The notes below the pieces were generated by a model. The model had not been told where the DNA came from. It saw nothing but the letters and a program-made list of their open reading frames with translations, and ran no database searches. Made by a program: the position numbers and the translations under genes. From an uncultured Clostridia bacterium (lineage in GTDB: Bacteria > Bacillota > Clostridia > Oscillospirales > UBA644), in contig CAMZEM010000006.1 of the NCBI GenBank assembly GCA_947305805.1, positions 1 through 41,749 on the forward strand: 41,749 nt of DNA, written 5' to 3'. The number at the start of each line of letters is the position of its first letter. The stretch's first letter is position 1. Positions 21,576 through 32,100 of the stretch are shown one piece after another.

Positions 21576-21644
21576 GTATAAAGCAATATTTTTCCGTTCA
21601 TCGGGCGAAAAATGCCTTGAATTTAACGGGCAGGAAACTTTACG

Positions 21645-21685
21645 GTAAAAAAAGACATAGCCCGCCGGCATGGGGCTATGTCTTA
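21645..21685 (-). terminator. Terminator of the glutamine synthetase operon
   Basis: Minus strand AAGACATAGCCCC-atgccggc-GGGCTATGTCTT then TTTTT. Confidence 0.85.
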
Positions 21686-21771
21686 CAATACGGCGGAGCG
21701 CGGTTCCGCCGAAAAGGAATAAGCAGTGATTATATAGCTTAACCGTTATCCGTTTCTTTTTTTCGGTTCTC

Positions 21772-23856
21772 TTACACGCTGAAAAGAAGATCGCCGTATG
21801 TCGGGAAGGGGAGATATTCTCTTCCTGTCAGCGTTTCGGCTTCATCAGCCGCTTCGCGCAGCGTCTGCATTGCGGGAATTACCGTGTCTTTGTAGAAGAA
21901 AGAGCGTTCTTTTTTGTCGGTAATGCTTTTTGCTTCGCCGAGTTTTTCCGCAAGCGATTCCGTCGTCTCGTAAACGTTGGCGCAAAGCTCGGAAAGCCGT
22001 TTGAGTATCGCCTTTTCCGGATCCGGATTTATGCCGAGACTGTCCAGTTTGACCGCAACGAGCCTCGCAAGGTGTTCCTCGTATTTGAGTATGGACGGAA
22101 TAATATCCTTTTTCGCCATTTCCGCCATCGTCTGAGCTTCGATTGAAACGGTTTTTATATAGTTTTCGTAAAGAATATCGCTTCTTGAATATATCTCTTC
22201 TTTTGTAAAGATGCGGTGCTTTGTGAAAAGCTCTATATTTTTATCTTCAATAAACGTTGCAATTGCTTCGGGTGTGGTTTTAATGTTTAAAAGACCGCGT
22301 TTTTCCGCTTCTTTTACCCATGCGTCGTCGTAGCCGTTGCCGTTGAAAATAATGCGCTTATGTTCGTGAATTGTTTTTCTGATAAGCGTGTTCAGAGCGG
22401 ATGTGAAATCTTTTGCGTTTTCGAGATTGTCCGCAAACTGTTGAAGCTGTTCGGCGATAATGGTGTTAAGAATTATATTCGGACCGGAAATCGAGAGAGA
22501 CGAGCCGAGCATACGGAACTCAAACTTGTTGCCCGTAAACGCAAACGGCGACGTTCTGTTTCTGTCCGTCGTGTCCTTCGGGAAATGCGGAAGAACGTGA
22601 ACGCCTATTTCCATATCGGAGTTTTCTTTGTTGCTGTATCTGCTGCCGCTGTCTATCGCCTCGAGTATTTCGGTAAGCTCGTCGCCGAGGAATATGGAAA
22701 TAATTGCGGGAGGCGCTTCGTTTGAGCCGAGACGGTGATCGTTGCCCGCGGAGGCGATTGAAAGACGGAGCAGATCCTGATATTCGTCAACCGCTTTTAT
22801 TACGGAGCATAAAAACAGAAGAAACTGCGCGTTTTCATACGGCGATTTGCCCGGTTCAAGCAGATTTACGCCCGTATCGGTTGCTATGGACCAGTTGTTG
22901 TGTTTGCCGCTTCCGTTAACGCCCGCAAACGGTTTTTCGTGAAGAAGGCACTTCATGCCGTGGCGTTCGGCAACGTTTTTCAGAATTTCCATCGTAATCT
23001 GATTGTGGTCGGTTGCCGTGTTTGTATCGGTGAATATGGGCGCTATTTCGTGCTGCGCGGGAGCGGCTTCGTTATGCTCGGTTTTTGCGAGCACGCCGAG
23101 CTTCCAGAGCTCTCTGTCAAGCTCCTTCATAAAATCGGCAACTCTCGGCCGTATTGCGCCGAAGTAGTGGTCTCTCATTTCCTGACCTTTCGGCGGTCTT
23201 GCGCCGAAAAGCGTGCGTCCCGTGTAAATGAGGTCCTTGCGTTTGTTGAAAAGCTCCTTGTCAACGAGAAAATATTCCTGCTCCGCGCCGACGGTTGTAA
23301 TTACCCTGTTTACCGAGGTGTTTCCGAAAAGACGGAGAATTCGCAGCGCCTGCGTGTTTAAAAGCTCCATTGAACGCAGAAGGGGCGTTTTTTTATCGAG
23401 CGCATGTCCTCCGTATGAGTAAAACGCGGTGGGAATACAGAGCGTGTTATCTTTTATAAACGCGTAGGACGTCGGGTCCCAGGCGGTGTAGCCTCTCGCT
23501 TCAAACGTTGCCCTGAGTCCGCCGGAAGGGAACGACGATGCGTCGGACTCGCCTTTTATAAGCTCTTTGCCCGAAAATTCCATTATAACAGTTCCGTCGC
23601 CTACGGGGGAGATAAAGCTGTCGTGTTTTTCTGCCGTAATACCCGTCATGGGCTGGAACCAGTGCGTGAAATGCGTTGCGCCCTTGGATACCGCCCAGTC
23701 CTTCATTGCGGCGGCAACGGCGTTTGCAACGGTAATATCAAGACTTTTGCCGCCTTTTACGGCTTTTTTCAGCGCGGTATATGTTTCTTCAGAAAGTTTT
23801 TCCTTCATTACCGCATCGTTGAATACGTAAGATCCGAAAATTTCAGTTACGTTCAT
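21772..23856 (-). CDS. glnN: Type III glutamine synthetase (GlnN family)
   Basis: [88 protein letters not shown]; 694 aa. Confidence 0.95.
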   Translation of the reverse strand: MNVTEIFGSYVFNDAVMKEKLSEETYTALKKAVKGGKSLDITVANAVAAAMKDWAVSKGATHFTHWFQPMTGITAEKHDSFISPVGDGTVIMEFSGKELIKGESDASSFPSGGLRATFEARGYTAWDPTSYAFIKDNTLCIPTAFYSYGGHALDKKTPLLRSMELLNTQALRILRLFGNTSVNRVITTVGAEQEYFLVDKELFNKRKDLIYTGRTLFGARPPKGQEMRDHYFGAIRPRVADFMKELDRELWKLGVLAKTEHNEAAPAQHEIAPIFTDTNTATDHNQITMEILKNVAERHGMKCLLHEKPFAGVNGSGKHNNWSIATDTGVNLLEPGKSPYENAQFLLFLCSVIKAVDEYQDLLRLSIASAGNDHRLGSNEAPPAIISIFLGDELTEILEAIDSGSRYSNKENSDMEIGVHVLPHFPKDTTDRNRTSPFAFTGNKFEFRMLGSSLSISGPNIILNTIIAEQLQQFADNLENAKDFTSALNTLIRKTIHEHKRIIFNGNGYDDAWVKEAEKRGLLNIKTTPEAIATFIEDKNIELFTKHRIFTKEEIYSRSDILYENYIKTVSIEAQTMAEMAKKDIIPSILKYEEHLARLVAVKLDSLGINPDPEKAILKRLSELCANVYETTESLAEKLGEAKSITDKKERSFFYKDTVIPAMQTLREAADEAETLTGREYLPFPTYGDLLFSV

Positions 23857-23870
23857 AATAATTCCCTCTG

Positions 23871-25514
23871 TTATCCATCTTTTTCGGAAAGGATTCTGTT
23901 GATTTTTTCTCTTAATTCAAGCAGCCATCCGTTACTGCGCGGAAAACGGCTGAAAGTTATTTTTTCTTTAAGACCTGAATCGATGATTTCGAGCGTTTTT
24001 TCTCTGCCAATCTTTTTTTCGAGCGCTTCAAGCGCGCGCATGTCCTGAATACCGTCGAAAAACACCTCGAAACGCAGGGAGGACACGGGTTTTCCGTCGT
24101 TGCCCGGATAAACGATAAACGCGTCGCCCGAAGGATACGCCTCTTTTGCGTCGGTTACGTAATACGGATCTATCATTTCATAGGAAAGCACGGAATTCCA
24201 GAAATTGTATCCCCAGTGAAGAAATCCCTTTATCCCGAATTTGTAAAGCTGTATGCCGAGAATTCTGTTCTGAAGCGACGGCTGCGCAATAAACCTGTTT
24301 GAAACGTCTTTATACTGTCCGCAGCAGTAATAGCACCATAAATCCTTTACCCCGTTTTCAATAAACGGCTCTATATGGTTTGTGGAAGGGACGGGCGTTT
24401 TTACCGCTCCCGTTTCGTAAAAACGGTAAGACGAAAGAGCGTCTATCATATTAAACTCGTCGTCGGTGTATTTTCTTATCAGAGCGGCCGCGGCGTTGTA
24501 TTTTTCGGGACTGTCCGCCGAAGGCTCGTCCGAAACGTGAAAATACACGCGGTCCGCCATATTTCTTTCTTTGAAAAAGGCGGTCAGAGCGGGAATGAGC
24601 TGAGAAAGAAAATTAACGTATTCCTCGCCGTAAGCGTCTGTTTCCCAACCGAAAATACGCTTTGTTTCGCCGTTTTCTTCGGCAATTATCTTCGGCGCGT
24701 TCGTTGCTCCCCACTGCGTATAAAGCGGAGCAAGCTCAAAATATTCTATTCCGTTTTGCTCCGCGGTGTTTAACCAGCGTATAAGTCTGTCAAAGCCGAA
24801 GGTGTAACTATCACCGTTTTTGTAAACGTCAAGCAGCTGAACGGTCGTTCTTTCCGAACCGACGGCGGTATCGAGCGCAGGCGTGAAAATAGGGGTAAGA
24901 ATCATATTCATACCGTGATCCGCGGCGTTTTTCATATAATTCCCGATTATTTCCCAATGTTTTTCGGAAAAAGCGGCAACGGAATACCTGTCGCAAAGAC
25001 AGTCGGCATGAAACCAGTTTGTATATATAAGAGACTGTTTTTCAAGCTCGGCATTGAGAATTCTGAGAGTAAAAACCGTTTCGCAAACCGATTCTTCGCC
25101 GTTTCTCAGTATAACTTTTATATGGTGCGTTGCGGGAAGCACGCCGCGCGCGTCAACGGTTACCCAGAGCACGGAAACACGGTTTTTGCTTACCGTAAAT
25201 CCGCTTTTGCGTATTTCTTCGAGCACGTCTGGGAAAAGACCGGGTTTATCGGAAATGAGATATTCGTCGTGATCGTCGTAGCACGGAAGCATGGACGGAA
25301 CGTATCCAACCTCTCTTACGGTTACTCCCGGAATTGTGGACGCCGTTTCAACGCTCAGACGCATCCTTCCGCTTTCGGGAAGCGTATACGCAATCTGATA
25401 ACTGAAAATCTCGTTTTTCAGCGCTGTTGCCTCGGAATATTCTTCAAGCGAGTCAAACGCCGTATCGGGCATTACTTTTTCAAGAGACGAAGTGCATTTT
25501 GAAAGTATATTCAT
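23871..25514 (-). CDS. DUF4091-type glycoside hydrolase-like protein
   Basis: [84 protein letters not shown] 25514. Confidence 0.7.
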   Translation of the reverse strand: MNILSKCTSSLEKVMPDTAFDSLEEYSEATALKNEIFSYQIAYTLPESGRMRLSVETASTIPGVTVREVGYVPSMLPCYDDHDEYLISDKPGLFPDVLEEIRKSGFTVSKNRVSVLWVTVDARGVLPATHHIKVILRNGEESVCETVFTLRILNAELEKQSLIYTNWFHADCLCDRYSVAAFSEKHWEIIGNYMKNAADHGMNMILTPIFTPALDTAVGSERTTVQLLDVYKNGDSYTFGFDRLIRWLNTAEQNGIEYFELAPLYTQWGATNAPKIIAEENGETKRIFGWETDAYGEEYVNFLSQLIPALTAFFKERNMADRVYFHVSDEPSADSPEKYNAAAALIRKYTDDEFNMIDALSSYRFYETGAVKTPVPSTNHIEPFIENGVKDLWCYYCCGQYKDVSNRFIAQPSLQNRILGIQLYKFGIKGFLHWGYNFWNSVLSYEMIDPYYVTDAKEAYPSGDAFIVYPGNDGKPVSSLRFEVFFDGIQDMRALEALEKKIGREKTLEIIDSGLKEKITFSRFPRSNGWLLELREKINRILSEKDG

Positions 25515-25518
25515 TGAA

Positions 25519-26337
25519 TTATCCCTCACCGCTTTCCCGTTTTTTGCATATGTCAACTATAAATTCCGTTTCGGTTTCCGCGCACGGCAGGCGCATCGCT
25601 TTTTCGATTCTGTCTTTCGGCGTGCGGTAAAAATACGGAGTCATCGATATGAGATCGCAGAGCGAAGCGTTGTCAAGAGTAACCTTTTTTGAGATCTTTT
25701 TTGAAGATATAATCTCAAAAGCGTCGGAAAGCCCTGAATTTTCGTCGTTTTGCCTCGGCTCGCCGTATAAAATGCGTTTTATGCCCATAAGGTGGTCTTT
25801 GCCGGGAAAAACGTGTATAAAAACGCCGTCGGGGGCAAGAATACGCAGAAACTCCCTTTCATTTACCGGCGCAAATATATGCAAAAGAATATCCGCGGAA
25901 CCGTCTTTTACGGGAACCGACGAGATATTCGCAACAAAAAACAGCGCTTTTCGGGAATCTTTCGCCGCATATCGAAGAGCTCTTTTTGAAAGATCGAAGC
26001 CGTAAAACGACGCCTCTGAAAACTCTTGCTGAAGTGCGTTTGTAAAATATCCCTCGCCGCAGCACGCGTCTATAACGGTGAAATGCGGATGAACGGATTC
26101 TTTAAGCGTGTCTTTCAGTCCGCAAAGAAGATGCGAATAATGACCTTTTGCAAGAAAGCGTTTTCTTGCGGACGCCATTTCGGCGCCGTCTCCCGCGCCG
26201 GCGGAACCGTTGAGAATAAGATTTACGCTTCCCTCTTTCGAACGGTCAAAAGAGTGTCCGTTTTTGCAGAAAGCGTTCTTTTCCGCAAATTGCAACGGGT
26301 AGCCGCATACGGGACAGATAATCGGACAGTCTGTCAT
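25519..26337 (-). CDS. RlmA-like 23S rRNA (guanine-N1)-methyltransferase
   Basis: Zn-binding CPVCGYPLQF...CKNGHSFDRSKEGSVNLIL, VIDACCGEGYFTNALQ, HIFAPVNEREFLRILAPDGVFIHVFPGKDHL. Confidence 0.85.
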   Translation of the reverse strand: MTDCPIICPVCGYPLQFAEKNAFCKNGHSFDRSKEGSVNLILNGSAGAGDGAEMASARKRFLAKGHYSHLLCGLKDTLKESVHPHFTVIDACCGEGYFTNALQQEFSEASFYGFDLSKRALRYAAKDSRKALFFVANISSVPVKDGSADILLHIFAPVNEREFLRILAPDGVFIHVFPGKDHLMGIKRILYGEPRQNDENSGLSDAFEIISSKKISKKVTLDNASLCDLISMTPYFYRTPKDRIEKAMRLPCAETETEFIVDICKKRESGEG

Positions 26338-27296
26338 ACTCTGCCGAGCTTTTTAAGTTCGCGAACGTCAACGTCCGCAAAAACGGGTGTTAAAAATTCG
26401 TTTAAAAGACGCGAAACAAGGCGTTCGTGGTAAAAACCGGAAAGCTCTTCGGGACGGAAGTTTGTGCTTATTATCATAGGACTTGAGCTGTTTAAGCGCG
26501 AATTTACAACGTTGTATATTACGGACTCGGAAAACTGTGTTGCAAATTCCGAACCGAGGTCGTCTATAATGAGAAGATCGGCTTCAAAAAATCTGTCGGT
26601 ATCTCCGTTTTTTGAGCCTTTTCCGAATTTTTCGGCTTCAAATTCGGATATCATATTCTGCGCGGTAACGTAGCAAACGTAATTGCCCTGTTCGGCGCAC
26701 GCTTTTCCTATCGCGCAGGAAAGAAAGGTTTTTCCCGAACCGCTTCTGCCCATAAAAAGCAGATTTTCCTTCTTTTTAGCAAAATCGCGAACGTATTTTT
26801 TCGCGTAGCCGAGCGTCAGCTCCATTTTTTCGCGGTCTGCGGGGTTTTTGTAATATGAAAGACTGAAGGAATCGAACGTTTTGTTTTTGTAGTCCGAAGA
26901 AAGACCCGAACTGTCAAGAGTCAGCGCGGAAAGCTCTTTTTTGAAGCATTCGCAAAGCCCTTTTTCCGTATATCCCCTGTCTTTGCATTTTTCGCAGCGG
27001 GGACGGATATCGCACGCGTTTGAGGGAAGACCCGCATCGGAAAGAATTGCGGCTCTTTCTTTTTGAAGATCGAGACTCGTTTTGCGGAACGAATTGAACG
27101 CCTCTTCGCTTCTGTCTCCGCTGAAAGCAAAAGCCGTAAAGCGCGACATATTTTTCCTCAGCTCTTCGTCTATTTCTTTCAGTCTGGGAAGTTTTTCGTA
27201 AATCGAAGCAATTCTGCGCAGTTCCGATTCACGGAATTCGGCATTTTTCTCCTGAAGAACCCCGTCCGTTTTTTCAAACAGTTCATGCCTGCTCAT
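26334..27296 (-). CDS. DnaC/DnaI-like AAA+ ATPase (helicase loader family)
   Basis: CEKCKDRGYTEKGLCECFKKEL; LLFMGRSGSGKTFLSCAIGKAC; LLIIDDLGSEF; MIISTNFRPEEL. Confidence 0.88.
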   Translation of the reverse strand: MSRHELFEKTDGVLQEKNAEFRESELRRIASIYEKLPRLKEIDEELRKNMSRFTAFAFSGDRSEEAFNSFRKTSLDLQKERAAILSDAGLPSNACDIRPRCEKCKDRGYTEKGLCECFKKELSALTLDSSGLSSDYKNKTFDSFSLSYYKNPADREKMELTLGYAKKYVRDFAKKKENLLFMGRSGSGKTFLSCAIGKACAEQGNYVCYVTAQNMISEFEAEKFGKGSKNGDTDRFFEADLLIIDDLGSEFATQFSESVIYNVVNSRLNSSSPMIISTNFRPEELSGFYHERLVSRLLNEFLTPVFADVDVRELKKLGRV

Positions 27297-28242
27297 CTTC
27301 GCCGTTCACCGCCTTTTTCATTATTTCCCATGTTTTGTCCACGGTTTTTTCCGTATCGGGAGATTGCGCGTAACCTTTCGTTTTTCCCTTTCTTGAGGGA
27401 GAAGGCTTTTTTGCGGACGCCTGCGAAGGATCCGTAATTCCTTCCGCCTTCCAAGAACGGAGTATTTTATCTATATACTGATATTTGTATGAACCTATGC
27501 TTTTTATCATGCTTTCGTATGCGGCAAGAATCATATCGTCCGAATATCCGAGCTCCGTGCGCCATGCAACGAATACTCTTTTCTCCTCTTCGCCGAGCGC
27601 TCTGTCCGTGATGCCGAGCAGTTTCGCGGTTTTTTTCGCGGCTTCGTTTTTTTCTTTTTCCGCGGCGAAAAACGCCTCTGCCTTTTCAAGCGTAACTATT
27701 CCTTCGTCAGCCCATATAACGGCGGTTTTTTCTATCTGGCGCATCGATTTTTTGCCGTTGTCCGCGCAGTACTGCAAAAGAACGGCGGCAACTTCGGGCG
27801 GAAGCCCGATCCAGTCAACGAGAGAAAGAACCGTATACGCGTCGGTGGTGTTGAGCGGACGCGCGAGCAGCTCCTCCGTTTTGTCGTAAAGGAATTTAAC
27901 CGCGCTGTCTCCGCTTATTCTGTCTGCAACCTCGTCGGCGGAATACGGCTGAATATCCGAAGTTTTAAGCTGCGGGCGCGAAAGAGTGTATTTCTGTTTG
28001 GATCTGAAAAGAATGCCCTTTTCAACCCAGTAGTCAAACGCCGGGGCAAGATTGTCCTTTTCTATTCCCGTTGCCGCACAGATATCGGTTTCGAGAAACG
28101 ATTTTGAAGGGTTACGCAAAAGAAACAGAATAAGTCTCAATGCGTCCTGAGGCGCTTTGAGATAACTGTCCGCTATTTCGTTGGGAACGGAAAACGTAGG
28201 GCTGTTCTCGAATATTACTGTCCTGTCCGGCATTCTGCTCAC
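27283..28242 (-). CDS. DnaD domain protein
   Basis: PNEIADSYLKAPQDALRLILFLLRN N-terminal region; C-terminal WRTELGYSDDMILAAYESMIKSIGSYKYQYIDKILRSWKAEGI (DnaB_2/DnaD domain). Confidence 0.85.
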   Translation of the reverse strand: MSRMPDRTVIFENSPTFSVPNEIADSYLKAPQDALRLILFLLRNPSKSFLETDICAATGIEKDNLAPAFDYWVEKGILFRSKQKYTLSRPQLKTSDIQPYSADEVADRISGDSAVKFLYDKTEELLARPLNTTDAYTVLSLVDWIGLPPEVAAVLLQYCADNGKKSMRQIEKTAVIWADEGIVTLEKAEAFFAAEKEKNEAAKKTAKLLGITDRALGEEEKRVFVAWRTELGYSDDMILAAYESMIKSIGSYKYQYIDKILRSWKAEGITDPSQASAKKPSPSRKGKTKGYAQSPDTEKTVDKTWEIMKKAVNGEDEQA

Positions 28243-28278
28243 GGCTTTCTTTAAAATTGGGAATACTTATACCTTATA

Positions 28279-28307
28279 ATTATAACAGAATAATGCCGTC
28301 AAGTCAA
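28279..28307 (-). promoter_or_regulatory. Promoter of the dnaD-like operon
   Basis: Minus strand TTGACT-N17-TATAAT. Confidence 0.65.
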
Positions 28308-28361
28308 TAGTTATAATAAATTTTCACAAACGCCCTGCCGCATAAAATTCTTACGTCCGTC

Positions 28362-28390
28362 TTGACTAAACCGATTTTAAATGTTATTAT
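28362..28390 (+). promoter_or_regulatory. Divergent promoter for the 28410 ORF
   Basis: TTGACT-N17-TATTAT. Confidence 0.55.
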
Positions 28391-28409
28391 ATAAAAAAAA
28401 CGGATCGGA

Positions 28410-28889
28410 GTGGTAAATACGGAATACCCTGTTTTTTTTAAACGGAAGCGCATCGGTACGGTTGTCTTCAACGCCGTAATGCTTGCCGTTTCGCTTGCGG
28501 CTATGATATACAATATTATAAATGCGGGAGAATACGCCGTGTTTATAGTTACCTCCGCGGTGTTTGCGCTTACGCTTGTTTTCAATATTTTTCTTATTTG
28601 CGAAAAAACGTATGCAATTTATGAGGACAGGATAGTGTCTCTTTCGAAATTCCTTCCGAAAACGGAGATCAAAGCGTCCGAAATTGCCGGAGTAGACTAC
28701 GCAAACGAGCTTCACGACACGCTTAAAATCAGTTACAACACCGACGAATTCGATCTCGTAAAAATATCGGGCGGCAGCGCGGCGTTTGCGGAGCTTGGCG
28801 AGGGAATGTGGACGGCGTATATTTCGAAAAGAGACGTAAACAGACCTCTTGCGGAAATAAAGCTGATTATTGAAAGCATGAAAAAGTAA
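28410..28889 (+). CDS. Small membrane protein, possible PH-like/DUF domain, unknown function
   Basis: 159 aa, GTG start; two hydrophobic helices then a soluble region TYAIYEDRIVSLSKFLPKTEIKASEIAGVDY. Confidence 0.65.
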   Translation: MVNTEYPVFFKRKRIGTVVFNAVMLAVSLAAMIYNIINAGEYAVFIVTSAVFALTLVFNIFLICEKTYAIYEDRIVSLSKFLPKTEIKASEIAGVDYANELHDTLKISYNTDEFDLVKISGGSAAFAELGEGMWTAYISKRDVNRPLAEIKLIIESMKK

Positions 28890-29009
28890 TTTTTTATAAA
28901 TTCTTTCTCAAAACGGGAACTTTCACCGGCTTTTTCAGTCCAAATGCATATATTGACGGAAAAATCGGGGAAATTTCCGTTCATTTTTGCGGAAAATAAC
29001 GGGTATCTA

Positions 29010-29038
29010 TTGACAAATCGCAAAAATAATGTTATATT
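29010..29038 (+). promoter_or_regulatory. Promoter of the Big_2 lipoprotein gene
   Basis: TTGACA-N17-TATATT. Confidence 0.7.
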
Positions 29039-29125
29039 ATAATATATGCGCTGAAAAAGCGCCCTTGAACACGCAGATCCAATTACACAGCTGAAAAATA
29101 TTTATTACTCGAAAGGTGGTTCATT

Positions 29126-32100
29126 ATGAAACACAGATTTCATAAGATTACTGCGTTACTCCTCGCAGCCGCAATGCTGGTTGCATTTCTGGCAGCGTGC
29201 GGAGAAGAACCGGTAGACCTTCAGTCGGTTTACAAATTCTCCGAAACAGCAGTAACTCTTAACGCAGGCGAAAACTACGCTCTGCTTATTTACGACGATA
29301 CATACAGCGACAGATCGTATACCGCCGTATGGTCATCCAATAACCCTGCGGCAGTCTCCGTAGAACAGAGCGGATTTATCACGGCTCTTGCGGCAGGCAC
29401 AGCCACGGTTACGGCAAACCTTCATTTTGACAAGGAAAACCAGGACGTAACCCTTAACTGCGCAATAACGGTTCTTGAAACGAACATCGCCGTTACGGGC
29501 GTATCCATAAACGCAATGGAACAGACCCTTGACGTAGGCGGCGTTACCGTTTTAACTCCGACCGTCCTTCCCGCAGACGCAACAAACAAAGCCGTCAGCT
29601 GGACCACTTCCGATCCGTCGGTTGCAATAGTTTCTTCCGGCGTTGTTACCGCTGTCGGCGCAGGTACCGCAATAGTAACCGCAGTTACCGATGACGGCGG
29701 CAAAACGGCAGACTGCATAATCACCGTAAACACTCCCGTAGATACGTTTGAAAGTCTTACGCTCAACAAAACGTCCGTATCCGTTGCGGTAGGCAAGACA
29801 ACCTCGCTTACGGCTACAATCAAGCCTACGGGTATTGCAGCAGACATTATCTGGACGAGCGCGGACGAATCGATAGCAACCGTGCTTAACGGCACCATCA
29901 CGGGCGTTAAAGCCGGTACCACAACGATTACCGCTACATTAAACGACAAGGTTACAAACAAAGTCGCAACATGTAAAGTAACCGTAACGTCCTCAACATC
30001 GTCAACGTCATCCGGTTCGTCTTCTTCCGGAAACTCCGGATCGTCTTCTTCCGGCAACTCCGGTTCTTCCGGTTCTTCTTCGGGCACATCCACTACCGTA
30101 AAGGCAACGAGCGTTAAATTCGACGTTCAGTCCATGACCGTTTACGTAGGCCAGAAAGGTCCGTGGAAATTCAACCCGACCGTTACCCCCGCAAACACAA
30201 CCGAAAAAGGCACATGGACATCCAACAACCCGTCCGTTGCTGCGGTTGACTCAGAGGGTAACATCACAATCGGCGATATCGGTTCAAGCTATTTTGAAAT
30301 GGCAACAATAACCTACACCGTCGGCTCCAAGTCGGCAAGCGGCGTTGTAGTTGTTATGGCTGCAAGCTCCAACCCGAATCCCGAAAACAACGAAACCGAA
30401 AATCAGCAGGGTGAAAACCAGACTCCTTCCGAAAACACAAATCCGAATGAGAATGAGCAGACACCTTCCGAAAATACCGAAACACAGACTCCGTCAACCG
30501 GCGAAAAAGCAGTTACTTCTCTTATTCTTGCAGAAGACACTGCAACAATCAACGTAGGTCAGGCATATGCGATTGAATTTGACGCATATCCGAAGGACGC
30601 TGTGGGAACTTACACCTGGTTAAGCGCAAACGAAGCGATTGCAACGGTTACCGCTTCCGGCGTAGTAACAGGTCAGGCGGTAGGTGAAACCACCGTAACC
30701 GTTACCGAAACGAAGTCCGGCATTTCTCAGACGTGCAAAGTAGTCGTTAAACTTAAAGAGGCCGAATCGGTAACGCTTTCCAACGCAAACGTAACGCTTC
30801 CGCTCGGTCAGACGTATACTCTTTACGCTACCGTAACTCCGGACGACACATCCGAAACATTAACCTGGACATCCCAGTATCCGGAAATTGTTTCCGTATC
30901 TCCTCTTGCGGACGGCAAATCCGCTCTTATCGCATCGCTGCAGAGCGGCACGGTAGTTATAACTGCAAGCACACCGAGCGGCAAGAAAGCAGAATGCACC
31001 GTAGCTTCCGGCGTAACCGGTTATGACTCGGGCGACGTAACACAGCAGGTTTCGTCTAAAATCAAGGTAAGCGTTGTAGTAATCGCAAGCGGAGACCTTG
31101 AACAGGGCAATGCATATTCCGCATACCTCACGTTCTCTCCCGCGCTTTCCACCGCGCAGCAGGCAACGCTTATGTATGCAATAAGCACTCAGGACAATAC
31201 CGTAGCAATTACAAGAACATCGGCAAACGACTACACGAAAAACAGCTTCACAATCACCCCGACCGTCGCTGCGGGTTCCGCAACTCTGACGGGATTTGTA
31301 AGCTCTTCCGACGCATCATTGCAGTTTGAATACGAGCCGAAGACGGTTTCGATTCTTTCTCCCTCGGCGGATATAAAGACACCTATTAAATCTCTTACAA
31401 TGAGTCCCACATCCCTGTCGCTTTACTCCAAAGCTACTTCGGTTATAGCCGTTACTCCCACACCGTCCAACAATGACGATGAATTAACATGGTTCTCTTC
31501 CAATGAGTCGGTAGCAAAAGTTGTAGGCAACAAGTTCAGCGCAACCGTTATCGCGGTAGGCGCGGGAACTGCCACTATCACAGCAAAAACACGCGGAAAT
31601 CTTACCACAAACAAGGTAACCGCTACATGCAGAGTAACTGTAAGTGCAACCGGATCTGTTGATACAGGCAGAAGTGTTATCGGTGTAATGCAGGGCTCAA
31701 CATATCAGCCTACAAATGCAGACATCGGAGCGACCGGTTCGTTTGCTATGAGTCCCACATGGACACCTGGCAGCGTGTTTGTTTCCGGCGGAACGGATAA
31801 TTCATACGCACTGACCATTGACAAAAACGGTCTTATTACCATTGGCGACAATGTTCCCATCGGCACTACTCTTGCAACATCCGTAAGCTACGCCATTGCA
31901 AACGCAGGCACACTCGTTCAGAAAGACTTTACCATTATGGTAATTAACGCCAAGGCAACAGGATCAACCACCTCTGCTCCGACAGTAACGATGAATGTCT
32001 CCGTTGGCGACATCGGTGATTTCAGCAACTATCCCGGAACATACTATACCTCGGATAATCCTCAAGTTGTCAGAATTAATAATAGTACATGGTATGCGGA

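Noticed and set aside
29422-30093. Acidic 223-aa minus-strand ORF (PEEEPEEPELPEEDD...)
   Set aside because: Reverse complement of the Ser/Gly linker and Ig-like repeats of the sense lipoprotein; low-complexity artefact.
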